From: Phytopythium helicoides
Taxonomy: Eukaryota > Oomycota > Peronosporomycetes > Pythiales > Pythiaceae
Assembly: GCA_024867545.1 (NCBI GenBank)
Contig: JANFNE010000017.1
Coordinates: 397,001 to 461,000, forward strand
DNA: 64,000 nucleotides
Direction of reading: 5' to 3'
Part shown: in pieces, positions 42,229-52,500 of the stretch
Position numbering within the stretch: position 1 is the stretch's first letter
Layout: the number at the start of each line of letters is the position of its first letter
Made by a program: the position numbers and the translations under genes
The notes under the pieces: generated by a model
The model's database searches: none
What the model was told of the DNA's origin: nothing
Seen by the model: only the letters and a program-made list of their open reading frames with translations

Positions 42229-45030
42229 TCATTCCAAATCTTCACCATTCCCATCTTCATCGTTCCCGTCACATTCTTCAGCACATTCACTCTCACTGCT
42301 GTCGCTATAACCACCCCCTCTAGCAAACTCTTCATCCGTCATGCGTGGAATCACTCCTACTCTATACGTAGGACCTAATATATCTGCTTCAATCTCGCTT
42401 TCACTGCTTTCTTCAGTCTCTTTCGATTCATCATTATCAGTAGGTGCATCCGGTAAATGAATTGCAACAGGAATAAAAACCTCATTTCTCAACGGAATAG
42501 TACACAGCCCGTTGGAGGAACTCACACTAAGATGGCGCGTAGCATAACGACGAGCTATTTGCTCGATAACACCCACAAATATTGGCAGACGTGGATGTGA
42601 TTTAGGTATTTCATCATTCAACTCTTTGTTAAATCGTTCGAGTGGGTTGTTGGTTCTGCTCACAATTTTTTTTGAGATACCGTTGATATTCCAAAACTTA
42701 GGCTTAAATTTTTTAATCCATGTTCTTGCGAAGTATCCCCAAAAATGAGCCCATTTTGCAGAAGAGTAGTCAATTTCTTTCTCATTGCACTTGCGTTCAA
42801 TAGTTTCTTGTACCCACTTAACACCTTGTACAGCAATTTTACCTCTTGGGACAACTGTCAACATGTCTAGAATCCCAAATCCCATCGCAATCTCGCACTC
42901 GGCCTTTGGAATTCTGTATTTCTTCATTCGTCTCATACATGCTTGTTTCCAATGAAATAGACAGCCAACCACGTTTACATTTGGAAAAAGTTCATGAATG
43001 GCGCGATGCATCGCTGCCTCGAAATCACAATATATGAATTCAGGATCCATTGCGTCATTTACTTCATTCAAAATAAGGCGGATTGAATGATAGTAAGTTG
43101 AGTACTTTTTAGAAGTAGCTAGCACAAACGCTGTGGGGTAATACCCGTTGGTGACTTTGTCATGCACAGTAAACACAATACACTGCTTGAACTTAGGAGG
43201 TACACATCTAAATGTGCCATCCAAAAACACCGATGACTTGCTTTGCCTTAGTAACTTCAATAGTACGGGGTGTCCCCACCCAAGAAGACGATGCCGTTTT
43301 TTATCGGCTGCATCATAATAACTGTAATGAAAGAGATGAAAGTTCAAACTTGTAGAATTTCCATGGTCATCGAGTACTTGTGATAGAGGTTCTCGTTCGA
43401 GGCGCCCGTATATCTCTCCACCATTAATTTCCGTTCGGACACGGTAGACACGATTCCGTACTTGATTTTCAGACATCCCTCCAATGCTTGTATTGGTCGG
43501 GCCTGTGCCATAAAATTCTATACAAACTCTTTCCCACACACGCGACACTGGCAATCGAATGTCTGATGCTAGCTCGTCTACTCGAGCTAGCATTTCTTTG
43601 TGTCGGTCAATATGTGCAGTCGAAGAGCGCTGTTGTTCTGCAATTGCCACCGAAGTGCCGCAACTGTGGGGCACAAAGTTGCTAAAGCTTCGCGTAGCAA
43701 ATACATAGTCACAACTTCCTCTGCACTTCGCAGGTCTTCTTTTCGTAGGCCGATAGTGGCTACAGCGGTATGCTCTCTTCACTGATGACACATCACCTCT
43801 CGCTGTATATCGATATCCATCGACCCACACTGTGGTTGAGCCTTTTCGATTCAATCTCTCCGCATCACTGCCTACTGATTGCTCGTCATTGCTTTGTGAG
43901 AGTTGCGATTGATCGCTTCCTGAATGAGTGTGGCAACTCCGGTCGTGTGCACATTCTCGCTCGCGCGAGCGCGAGCGAGACCGAAAATGACGACTTCGGC
44001 CGTGTGCATACTCTCGCTCGCGCGAGCGAGACCGGAAATGACGACTTCGGCCGTGTGCATACTCTCGCTCGCGCGAGCGAGACCGGAAATGACGACTTCG
44101 GCCGTGTGCATACTCTCGCTCGCGCGAGCGAGACCGAAAATGACGACTTCGGCCGTGTGCATACTCTCGCTCGCGCGAGCGAGACCGAAAATGACGACTT
44201 CGGCCGTGTGCATACTCTCGCTCGCGCGAGCGAGACCGAAAATGACGACTTCGGCCGTGTGCATACTCTCGCTCGCGCGAGCGAGACCGGAAATGACGAT
44301 TCTCGGTGGTTGCATACTCTCGCTCGCGCGAGCGAGACCGAAAATGACGACTTCGGCCGTGTGCATGCTCTCGCTCGCGCGAGCGAGACCGGAAATGACA
44401 ATTCTCGTTGGTTGCATACTCTCGCTCGCGCGAGCGAGACCGAAAATGATGATTCTCATGCGATGAGTGGTCTTGCTCGTGCGAGCGAGACCGAAAATGC
44501 CGATTGTCATGGAATGAGTGGTCTTGCTCGCGCGAGCGAGACCAAAAATGACGATTCTCATGGAATGCGAGGTCTTGCTCGCGCGATCGAGACCGAAAAT
44601 GCCGATTGTCATGGAATGAGTGGTCTTGCTCGCGCGAGCGAGACCGAAAATGGCGATTCTCGTTGAGTTGTGCAAGCGCTAGCTGCACGTCCTCATCACT
44701 GTCTTGTTCGAATGCATCTACCACCCGCTTGTAATGCGATGGTGCAATGCTCGTGTCATCGTTTTTCGACATTGAATCGCAACTGAGAGGTTGGCTACGT
44801 GTAATTGTCTCTTCTCCGGCAATGGAATAACACTGTTCACTTATGGTGTCTCCCTCTCGAGCACCAGCCTCATCCACAGCTTCCTCTAGAATCAAAACCC
44901 CCCGTGCAGAAGCCTCTACAGCTTCCTCAACTCTCGTAGTCGCCGGCGTAGGAACCTCGACCACAGATTCCACTGCTCTTGAAATTAGCCGTTGCTGACT
45001 CGCAATAGTCTTCTGGGAACGCGTCCTCAT
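42229..45030 (-). CDS. MULE transposase with SR-like repeats and FLYWCH-type zinc finger
   Basis: 933-residue intact frame. Residues about 125-366 are 14 copies of a 17-residue SR-type repeat (core HFRSRSREREYAHGRSR). Residues about 400-455 form a FLYWCH/WRKY-GCM-like zinc finger (VWVDGYRYTARG, AYRCSHYR, CRG, HSC) that probably binds DNA. The catalytic MULE domain has its first Asp in SVFLDGTFRCVP (about 604), its second in FIYCDFEAAMHRAI (about 670) followed by VGCLFHWKQAC, and an acidic candidate in RTNNPLERFNKELN (about 797). The C-terminus is acidic. It would cut at the terminal repeats and mobilise the element. No introns. The repeat block is odd: it is rarely part of MULE transposases I know of. 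Confidence 0.9.
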   Translation of the reverse strand: MRTRSQKTIASQQRLISRAVESVVEVPTPATTRVEEAVEASARGVLILEEAVDEAGAREGDTISEQCYSIAGEETITRSQPLSCDSMSKNDDTSIAPSHYKRVVDAFEQDSDEDVQLALAQLNENRHFRSRSREQDHSFHDNRHFRSRSREQDLAFHENRHFWSRSREQDHSFHDNRHFRSRSHEQDHSSHENHHFRSRSREREYATNENCHFRSRSREREHAHGRSRHFRSRSREREYATTENRHFRSRSREREYAHGRSRHFRSRSREREYAHGRSRHFRSRSREREYAHGRSRHFRSRSREREYAHGRSRHFRSRSREREYAHGRSRHFRSRSREREYAHGRSRHFRSRSRSRERECAHDRSCHTHSGSDQSQLSQSNDEQSVGSDAERLNRKGSTTVWVDGYRYTARGDVSSVKRAYRCSHYRPTKRRPAKCRGSCDYVFATRSFSNFVPHSCGTSVAIAEQQRSSTAHIDRHKEMLARVDELASDIRLPVSRVWERVCIEFYGTGPTNTSIGGMSENQVRNRVYRVRTEINGGEIYGRLEREPLSQVLDDHGNSTSLNFHLFHYSYYDAADKKRHRLLGWGHPVLLKLLRQSKSSVFLDGTFRCVPPKFKQCIVFTVHDKVTNGYYPTAFVLATSKKYSTYYHSIRLILNEVNDAMDPEFIYCDFEAAMHRAIHELFPNVNVVGCLFHWKQACMRRMKKYRIPKAECEIAMGFGILDMLTVVPRGKIAVQGVKWVQETIERKCNEKEIDYSSAKWAHFWGYFARTWIKKFKPKFWNINGISKKIVSRTNNPLERFNKELNDEIPKSHPRLPIFVGVIEQIARRYATRHLSVSSSNGLCTIPLRNEVFIPVAIHLPDAPTDNDESKETEESSESEIEADILGPTYRVGVIPRMTDEEFARGGGYSDSSESECAEECDGNDEDGNGEDLE
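43930..44655. repeat. 51-bp tandem repeat with internal 20-bp perfect palindrome
   Basis: About 14 head-to-tail 51-bp units inside the transposase gene. The units carry TCTCGCTCGCGCGAGCGAGA, a perfect 20-base palindrome, intact in the central copies and decayed toward the right (44460-44640). The unit length is a multiple of three, so copy changes keep the transposase frame. Several other frames, on both strands, are also open through the array. Confidence 0.9.
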
Positions 45031-45167
45031 GCTTCAGATCTGCTTTTAAGTTTCTGGTGTCGTGTGTGTATGATGCTGTGGGCAAGAGAAGAGAGCCGCA
45101 GAGAATCAATCGATCATTGACCAAGAAACCGACCACAACTCCGACCAACTCTATTTGTATTGGAACT

Positions 45168-45209
45168 ATTCTTGACCTGACCAGGAATTGACCTGCAAAG
45201 AAGGCCACC
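45168..45209 (-). repeat. MULE right terminal inverted repeat
   Basis: Reads outward CCTGACCAGGAATTGACC, then TGCAAAGAA and GGCCACC, ending at 45209 next to the second ACATCAACG. It is the inverted partner of 42001-42042. Confidence 0.85.
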
Positions 45210-45218
45210 ACATCAACG

Positions 45219-45500
45219 ACGTCCACCATGAATCAGGGGAACCGCTTTTTCGGTACACCCGACTTCACTTGGGTTTTTGGCTCGTTGAAACAGAAGCACG
45301 GCTTTTTTCAGAGAACGCGGCGAGCGCTTCGCTCACCGACCGCGCGGCGTCGCTCCCTCCACGTACGCGCGTTGCTGGCCGTCGACAGCGCGAACAGCAG
45401 ACGCTCGGGTGTCTCGAGCATCCTCCAGCCAAGTTTGGCGGTCTGGCGAGCTCTGTAGCGTCCAGGAGGGCGGATTCAAGCGACCGAGTCTCGAGCGACC
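45219..45500 (+). promoter_or_regulatory. LIS1 leader/promoter between MULE and start codon
   Basis: 282 bp. Two overlapping frames are open (one from ATG 45228), but neither has a known domain, and both run into the LIS1 first exon in another frame. It presumably holds what is left of the LIS1 promoter and 5' leader, the rest having been pushed 3.2 kb away by the transposon. Confidence 0.45.
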
Positions 45501-47156
45501 ATGGTGCTGACGGACAAGCAGCGCCAGGACCTGTGAGCCGACTGTAGACGCGACAATGGCGGGGAGAAGCGCTCATGGAGTGGTTGTGTGTGCGGAGCAG
45601 GCATCAGTCCGTGCTGGACTACCTCGTGGGCATGGGCGACCGTTTCGCCGAGTCGGCCGCGGCCTTCGAGCGCGAGGCGGACCTCGCCAAGTCGGCGGAC
45701 GGTGGGTGGACGTGGCGAGCTAGGAGCGAGGCTGGAGTTATGGTGCTGATGGCGCTGAGTTGCTGGTCTAGGCAAGCACGCGGGGCTGCTGGAGAAGAAG
45801 TGGACGTCGGTCATCCGGCTGCAGCGCAAGGTCATGGAGCTGGAGAACAAGGTCGCGCAGCTCGAGGAGAGCGCCAAGCTGGGCGGTAACGGCATTGTGA
45901 GTCGTCGGGAGCTGCTCGGCGGACGCGCAAGAACAGAGTTCCTTCCCCATGCCCCTGCCAAGTACTCGCTCACGGGTCATCGTAGCCCCGTCACGGTGCG
46001 TGGCTAGCGCTTGCAGGCTTTACTTAGTGAGCCGGTGGAGCTGACATGAGGACGCGCAACAGTGTTTGGCCTTCCACCCCGTCTTCAGTGTGTTCGTCTC
46101 GGGTAGCGAGGATGCGACGCTCAAGGTCTGGGACTTTGAGACGGGCGAGTATGAGCGCACGCTCAAGGGCCACACGAACGCCGTGCAGGCGGTGGCCTTC
46201 AACCAGCCTGGCACGCTGCTTGCTTCGACTTCAACGGATCTGTCGATCAAGCTCTGGGATTTTTCAACAGACGGTGACTACGAGTGTCTGAAGACGCTCC
46301 GCGGACATGATCACAATGTCTGTGGAGTGGTGTTTGGACCTGGAGCTATTAGCGACCGCCTCTTTTCGTGCTCGCGCGACAACACCATCAAGGTGTGGGA
46401 GATCTCAACGGGATACTGCGTTAACACGCTGAACACAGGCCACAGCGACTGGGTGCGCGACGTGGATGTGAGCGATGACGGCCAGTACCTCGCGTCGTGC
46501 GGCAATGACCGGTCCATCCTGTTTTGGGACCTGCAGAACATGCGCGTGATCCAGTCCATCCGAGAGCATGAGCACGTCGTCGAAAGCATCGTGTTTGCCA
46601 AGTCAGGCGCGCAGGAGACTGCGATCGAGAAGGCTCACTCCAAGAAGCTTGCAGCCGTCGGCGTTGTGATTGGTAATGGCGTAGGAGCAGCAGTCGCAGC
46701 AATCGGCAACGGGGACAGCAGCATGGCAGGAGAGCCTACCGGGGTAATCACTTCGGATTCGCTCTCAACTCGCCGCGTCAAGTTCCTGCTCTCTGGCTCC
46801 CGCGACCGTACTGTCAAACTCTGGGAGGCCTTCAGTGGCATGCTGCTCATGAACTTTGCGAGCCACGAGAACTGGGTGCGCGAGGTTCGACTGCACCCAA
46901 GCGGGAAGTATGCGCTCAGTGTCGCCGAGGACAAAACACTGCGCGCCTTTGACATTGAGGTACGTGGCGTGAAGGTTCTGGTGGTATGGGATTGGTTCGA
47001 GTCTGACATGCTTGTGTGATTCAGACTGGTCGCTGCGTGCGCACGCTGGACGACGCACACGGCCACTTCGTGACGTGCCTCGACGTGCATGCAAGCCTCC
47101 CGCTGGTGGTGACTGGCGGCATCGACAAGCTCATCAACGTGTGGGAGTGCGTGTAG
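45501..47156 (+). CDS. LIS1/NudF dynein regulator (LisH + WD40)
   Basis: Binds cytoplasmic dynein and regulates its motility. Exon 1 (45501-45532) encodes MVLTDKQRQDL. A 68-base intron follows, and exon 2 begins HQSVLDYLVGMGD, completing the LisH motif. After a second intron comes GKHAGLLEKKWTSVIRLQRK and VMELENKVAQLEE (the LIS1-specific linker and coiled coil), then AKYSLTGHRSPVT. The seven WD repeats start at FHPVFSVFVSGSEDATLKVWD and end VVTGGIDKLINVWECV. Insertions, e.g. a Gly/Ala-rich stretch around 46630-46760, lengthen the loop between WD repeats 4 and 5. The last intron (about 46960-47026) precedes TGRCVRTLDDAHGHFVTCLD. The frame is unbroken. The nearby MULE could affect expression. 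Confidence 0.95.
45533..45600 (+). other. First intron of LIS1
   Basis: Donor GTGAGCC, acceptor GAGCAG, 68 bases. Splicing joins ...RQRQDL to HQSVLDYL in frame and rebuilds the LisH motif, which decides the start at 45501 rather than a longer unspliced frame. Confidence 0.85.
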
Positions 47157-47663
47157 ATATAGAGGCGGTCATCAACACGGCAGGATGGAAGAGTTAGCCC
47201 TCCCCCTCACAGCGGTGTGTTGAGCGATGAACGGGGAGGAGCGAGCATCTTGCGTGGCCACGTCAGGTTTAGTTATTGCCGATCCAATGGAGGAGCCGGT
47301 CTGTTCGAGCGGGGAAGTGCCTAGCTGTGCTGTGGAGTCGAGGCGTGAAGAAAGATGAAAGCGAGAGACTGACAACTTGTGCGGCTGACACGAAGGAACG
47401 GAGGGACACACGCGACTGGTTTTGCTGCTGCCCTCTCATCGAAATATTAGCGCATTTACAACGCTCGGGTTCCTCCCTACCGCGGCTGCCGGCCTTGACC
47501 AGCCCCGCGCGTCGTCACGGGCGTGCCTGGCTTTGGCGACGGTCGAAGAGCTGTCTTCACCGTCGTCCGCCGCTCCCGCTCGCCCTAGAGAGTCTGGCCG
47601 CGCAAGGCCACGAGGCGCGCAAGCCACGCGGCGCTGCCGGGAAGGAGACAGTCGTCGAGCTGC
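47157..47663. other. Convergent 3' intergenic region LIS1 / RPS28
   Basis: About 500 bp, no recognisable gene; short overlapping frames only. Confidence 0.45.
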
Positions 47664-47960
47664 TTACCGCAGACGGCGGGCCTCGCGCTCCCACTCGAGC
47701 AGGCAGAGGATGTCGCCCTCGCGCACGGGGCCCTTGACGTTGCGGATGATCTTGCGCTTGTCGTCCTGGAGGAACTCGACGCGCACCTGCGTCACGTTGC
47801 CCGTGTTGCCGGTACGGCCGAGCACGTTCACCACCTTGGCGAGCATGTAGTCACGCGGCTGGTCCTGTATCGATCCATCCATCCACTGTCCTGTCAGCCA
47901 CCCATTCACTCTGGCCGCGATGGACCTCACTCGCACGCCGAGAAGCGCTGGGCGTACCAT
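47664..47960 (-). CDS. RPS28: 40S ribosomal protein S28 (eS28)
   Basis: Small-subunit ribosomal protein near the mRNA exit channel. The mature sequence reads [20 protein letters not shown], then [20 protein letters not shown] and [11 protein letters not shown], the highly conserved eS28 body and tail. The start codon ATG (47958-47960) is directly followed by a 93-base intron (47865-47957, GTACGC...ATACAG). Exon 2 begins [12 protein letters not shown], giving about 68 residues, the normal size. Without splicing the frame would carry about 30 unrelated residues, so the spliced form is preferred. Frame intact. Divergent from the unknown gene downstream. Confidence 0.93.
   Translation of the reverse strand: MVRPALLGVRVRSIAARVNGWLTGQWMDGSIQDQPRDYMLAKVVNVLGRTGNTGNVTQVRVEFLQDDKRKIIRNVKGPVREGDILCLLEWEREARRLR
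47865..47957 (-). other. Intron immediately after the RPS28 start codon
   Basis: Donor GTACGC begins right after ATG; the acceptor is ATACAG. Exon 1 contributes only the initiator Met. Introns at or next to the start codon are known in ribosomal protein genes of several eukaryotes. Confidence 0.8.
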
Positions 47961-48249
47961 GGCGATGAGAAGTCGATGAGGTTGCGCAGGAGAAAACTAC
48001 TGGGAGTGGGCGGCGGGCGGCGGGTATCGAGGCGTGCAAGCGGCTCAATGGTTGGCTGACAAAAAAAACCTCCCATCCTCCATCTCCCCCGGAGGATTTG
48101 TTGTATACCTGTGTTTTTCTAATACATTGAGACTCAAGGGTTTTTGCAGTTGGAGAGCGCGTGGACTGCCTCCCAGCAGCTGGAGAGCGATACACGCAGT
48201 TGGAGAGCAAGTTGCCGTTCCCCACATTGAAGTCGGCACTTGCACGTCG

Positions 48250-49371
48250 ATGCTCGGCCTCGCCGAGCTGCTTGGCGCGGACGCCGGCATGGTGAGCCGG
48301 GCGTTCGAGTTGCGCAGGAGCTGCGTGGATGGTGATGAGGAGGGATCGATGCCCTCGCAGCGCCGCGTTGGGGAGGAGAGCGGGGCCGAGAAGCTGGCGG
48401 GGACCAAGTGGATGGAGGAGGCCGCGGTGGCGTTTGCGGCCTACAGGAAGCAGGTGCTGTACATTCAGGCGCTTCAGATGCAGCGGGAGCAGCAGAATCA
48501 GCGGTCGTGGGAGCACGGGAAGCAGCAGATTGAGCGAATGCAGCAGGGAGCGGCTGCATTGGCGAAAGGTTCACGGCAAGATGAAAATGAGTACATGGGG
48601 AGCAATGTGTTGGCGGACGCGGTGGAAGAGGACTCTCGTGTAGAGGTGGACGACTCGTGTGGGAACGACGTGGTGACGGACCATGGAGAGGAAGAACCCC
48701 TGGCAGCAACAGGCATACCGTCAGCGAGCAGTTCCATGGCTCACCACTCGAAGAACGACTCCCTGGCGAACTCACACAGATTGTCAGGGATCAACATGCT
48801 GATTGATCTTTCGGACGAAGACTCTCGAGCAGAAATGGACGACTCGCAGCAGTCCAAATGGGACTCGGACACAGCGACCTCAATTTCAACAATCAGCAGA
48901 GGAAGCAACAGCAGCAATAAATCTGCAGAATCTACCACTTCAAGGGCATCAAACGATGCGGAAGATATGAGCGACAACTCACAAAAGGGGCGCATGCCAC
49001 GCTCTAACCTTAAGCGCAAGCGCGATAGCGAAATATGCGAAGCCGACTCCACCGATGATCCGGGCACTCTGCTTACTGGTGGCTTGGCGGCACGAGAGTC
49101 AATTTCCAGCCAGTTTGCTCAAAGACCAACTCAATTACCAGCTCGAGGTGACGGTGCCCTCCCCACGACTAGCCAGATCGCCATCTCGCACATCCTTCGA
49201 TACCACAAGAACGAGTTACCAGTGTCGGCGCGGTTGAAGCTTGCCAAGCATTTAATCCACAACGTTGTGGAAGCCGAAATGTACAATGTGCTGGACGAAG
49301 AATCGCGCGTCGAGTTCGTTCGTGAGTTTGCTGGCTCAATGTCGAGTGGACAAGCTGGGTTCACATCGTGA
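48250..49371 (+). CDS. Unknown Ser/Asp-rich protein
   Basis: I do not recognise the family. The frame is open from 48034, but the first 70 codons overlap the RPS28 divergent promoter, so I prefer the ATG at 48250 (MLGLAELLGADAGM), giving about 373 residues. The N-terminal third is helical (WMEEAAVAFAAYRKQVLYIQ, then ALQMQREQQNQRSWEHGKQQ). The middle is acidic and Ser-rich with repeated 'DEDSR.E.DDS' phrases, then basic NLKRKRD, a possible nuclear signal. The end is a compact helical segment: TSQIAISHILRYHKNELP, SARLKLAKHLIHNVVEAEMY and EESRVEFVREFAG. That tail resembles short protein-interaction domains of nuclear proteins, but no name can be supported. Frame intact. Confidence 0.6.
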   Translation: MLGLAELLGADAGMVSRAFELRRSCVDGDEEGSMPSQRRVGEESGAEKLAGTKWMEEAAVAFAAYRKQVLYIQALQMQREQQNQRSWEHGKQQIERMQQGAAALAKGSRQDENEYMGSNVLADAVEEDSRVEVDDSCGNDVVTDHGEEEPLAATGIPSASSSMAHHSKNDSLANSHRLSGINMLIDLSDEDSRAEMDDSQQSKWDSDTATSISTISRGSNSSNKSAESTTSRASNDAEDMSDNSQKGRMPRSNLKRKRDSEICEADSTDDPGTLLTGGLAARESISSQFAQRPTQLPARGDGALPTTSQIAISHILRYHKNELPVSARLKLAKHLIHNVVEAEMYNVLDEESRVEFVREFAGSMSSGQAGFTS

Positions 49372-49531
49372 TGCGGCACTCGTGCGAACTGGTTTCGCTT
49401 CTTGATCGAATCGAGCTTGGCCTCATCCTCTGACTGGACTTCATAATTTGCGTCGCGTTGCCATAGGCTACCACAAGTAGATTAAATATTGTTTGTGTGC
49501 TAGCCTTACATTGCTTGCCTCGCCTACTTGT

Positions 49532-52500
49532 CTATCTGGATTGGTGGGGCATGCCACGGTGCAGCAAATGCTGGGTGTGGGCAGCTCGAGCAAACGTGTC
49601 GGTGACGCTCGCGAAGCTTGCGGGTGCGACTTCGTACCGTTCGATAACCTTGCGACGTTTGCCTGTCTCGAGCACTTTGAATACTTGTGACAGCTTCAGC
49701 TCGGCGTCCTCGAAGAGCAGCTGAAAGCGGCAGGCTTCGGGCTCGCGACGCAACAATCGGACGTACTCGACGCCGAACGTCTGTTCAATAAGCGCTGAGA
49801 GTGCCTCAAAGCGCTGCTCGCCGACCCACCACCGCAAAAACTCCGGTGCGGCCACTGGCTGATTCAGAGAGAACGAGCGGGCGATCCAACATCCCGTCGA
49901 GTGATCCATGCTAATGCGATGAGACCAGTCGGAGTGTCCAAGTCGCTCGCAAACGCTTGCGAGGTGACCTGGAAATACAACTAGGTCTGCCGAAGCGATT
50001 GCCCAGTCGCCTTGTTCTTCTGGAGACCCAACTCGAGACGAAACGTTGAACGCCGTTCGCAGTAGCTCATCGATCTCGCGCGAAGTGGGAGGCGCGATGT
50101 GGACGTCCAGCACCCATCCGTACTCAAAATCGCGCTCAAGCGCTTGATAGGTATCAATGAACGATAGTGCTCCGTCGGTCATGATACCAACGCGATTGGA
50201 AAGCGCCTGGCATTCGTCCAAGCTAGAGGTTGCGACAACCATGGCTTTACACCGGCCCTCGTCAACCAGCCCTCGCAACACATCCCACACCTGCTGCCGT
50301 GCCTTACCCTCGAGGCCTAGTGTAGGTTCATCTAGCAGCAGCACATCTGGAGCTCCCAACAACGCGAGCGAGAGGCAAAGGCGGCGGCGTTCCCCAGGTA
50401 GTAACGCCCCTACCAACCGGTTTTGTACTTGGGTAAGACGCATCTTGCGAATGAGTTCATCTGCGAGCCCCTCGTACAAATCATGCTGCACTCCAGGGCA
50501 ATGAAGCCGAGCATGAACAAGGATGTGGTCCCGGGTACTTATTGCGTCTCTAAGAAAGTCATCGCGGGCTGGAGAGTACCCAACGCACTGACGCTCACAT
50601 AGGCGGCGCTGGTTCCACACCACATCTGTGCCAGCAAGCACTACCCGACCTCGAGACGGAAGTATCTGCCCACTCAGAATCTGCATCAAAGTTGACTTCC
50701 ACTATCGGGAGCTCCCAGGATGGCAAGGCATTCCCCACGTTTGACGTGGAATGACACATTCCGCACGGCAGCAACACCGTCTGGGCTCGAGTTGGCTGCT
50801 CTGAGCCGTCCTTGTATCAGATCATGAATAATCTGTCGAAAAGATCGCTGAGGAGAGACTCGGGACGCTCGAAATACCTTGGATACAGCATGCACTAACA
50901 CAACAGGGTGTTCAGACTCATTATTTGGATCTTCAGAAGGCAATGGTTGTGATCGGCTTCGACTGAGCAACGCAGCCACACGATGCTCTTCATCGTTCAC
51001 ACGCGGATCGGCCTGGAAACTTGCATTCTCGAGTCGTCGCCCTAGCGATGTATCAGCTTCACTTCCTTTACTCTCCGATTGAAACTTGGTGCGTGATAAG
51101 AGTGCACGCACGTCCACAAAGGACAACGCAGCGTTATCCAACATCACAACGATAGCAAAGTACAGTGCTGCTGTCACGATAAAGTACAGGATAGAGACAC
51201 CTGATGTGGATTCCGAGAATGGAGACAACGCAGCTCCATTCGAATCTGAGTTGATGACGTCCTCCTGCCGCTCTGCACCAAGCAAGTGAAGACTGTAGCT
51301 CAACGCAAACTGAGGGATAAAGCTGAGCAGATTCTGAAAGGCAATCGCGGCATGTGTGTCTCCTGCTCGATCGAGAGGTCCGGTTAACAAGTAGACGGAG
51401 TAGCTGAGCATCGCGAAGAGAATGAATGCGTGGATTTGAGCCAACTCGGAAAGTTGTCCTGTTGACGACCGAGAGCGTCCCGACGAGTGTACCCAGCAGA
51501 ACACGAACGATAAACCGTACGCGAGTGGACAGACTGTGAAGCCGAATAACAAGAGCAGCACAATCAACGCTCCGAAAGGGTTCGCTTCGTCTTTCCGTCG
51601 GCCACATCACTAGTTTGCCATGCAGCCATTCGAAATCCAAGTAACAGTAAGATAAAAAATGCGGCGGATAGGCAGTGAAGAAGCACATCCACGGAATAGT
51701 TGGCCAGCCAAAATGCTGGTATTTTCATTCCCCCAAGCAAGCGGAGGTGCTTGCCACTCCTCAGGGCAAGGTGGCGGGTGGCAAAGCGTCGAATAATCAC
51801 AGCCGGTAGGTAGGAAAACGCAGTCGCTACCAGAAATGCGCTGGTCGTCACTTCTTCACTGGCGAGTTTTTCCCGAACATCTTCATGCTTGGACAGGGGG
51901 AGGGGGTGATTATGAACGACAAGTGACAAGCTTTCATCGCCAGTAAGCACACGGTAGATTGCTTGGTGCATCTGCGCTTTGAAAATCCCCGCTCCGTGCG
52001 GCACCGATGTGTTTACAATAATGTCGAAACTAAAAATGTTGTCAGCCACCGAGGAGTTGGAGACGAAGAATGCAGCTGCTTGGTTCTCAACAGCACTTTC
52101 GGTGGCTCCTGCTGTTGCTGCAGCTGATATGTCAAGGGTAGTTGCGTATCCTGCGAGAAAAAGCCGCCACTGCAATTGCAATAGCTCGAGCTCATCGTCC
52201 GAGGAGTAGCTCACGCCGAAAAGCTGGACTTTTCCACTGTTTTCGACCTCAGCAAGCGAATGAAACCCACCAATCACACCAGTACGAATGCTACTTTCCC
52301 AGAGCATACTGGAAAAAAATTGGCTGCACCAGTCAGTGCTAGCATTCAGCGCCGATGCTGATGTCGAAGATGAGTCGATGCTGGAATTGTGTGCAGTACA
52401 GTGATAAGGCACAAAGATATGATCGCCACCACCGCTGCTATATGCCATGATTTCAGGCAGATGTCGTGATGTCAGAGTGAAACTTGGACTATAAGTGTCA

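Larger units (their letters stand above)
41992..45218. mobile_element. Complete Mutator-like (MULE) DNA transposon with 9-bp target duplication
   Basis: The element spans 42001-45209. Direct copies of ACATCAACG at 41992-42000 and 45210-45218 are the target-site duplication; 9 bp is the typical MULE length. Ends are inverted: inward from both sides, two G's, five mismatched bases, then TTCTTTGCAGGTCAATTC and more on each side. One transposase gene with an intact frame fills the element. The transposase is unbroken and more AT-rich than its host neighbours, which suggests recent insertion. It lies 283 bp upstream of the LIS1 start codon. Confidence 0.88.

Noticed and set aside
43930..44655. CRISPR-like regular repeats
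   Set aside because: The units are head-to-tail without unique spacers, are in frame within a transposase, and the genome is eukaryotic.
45228..45458. Separate 76-codon gene between MULE and LIS1
   Set aside because: No domain, overlaps another open frame equally well, and lies where the LIS1 leader should be.
47664..47960. 98-residue unspliced version of RPS28
   Set aside because: The first 30 residues are unlike any eS28 protein, and a clean GT-AG intron directly after ATG gives the normal length and N-terminus.
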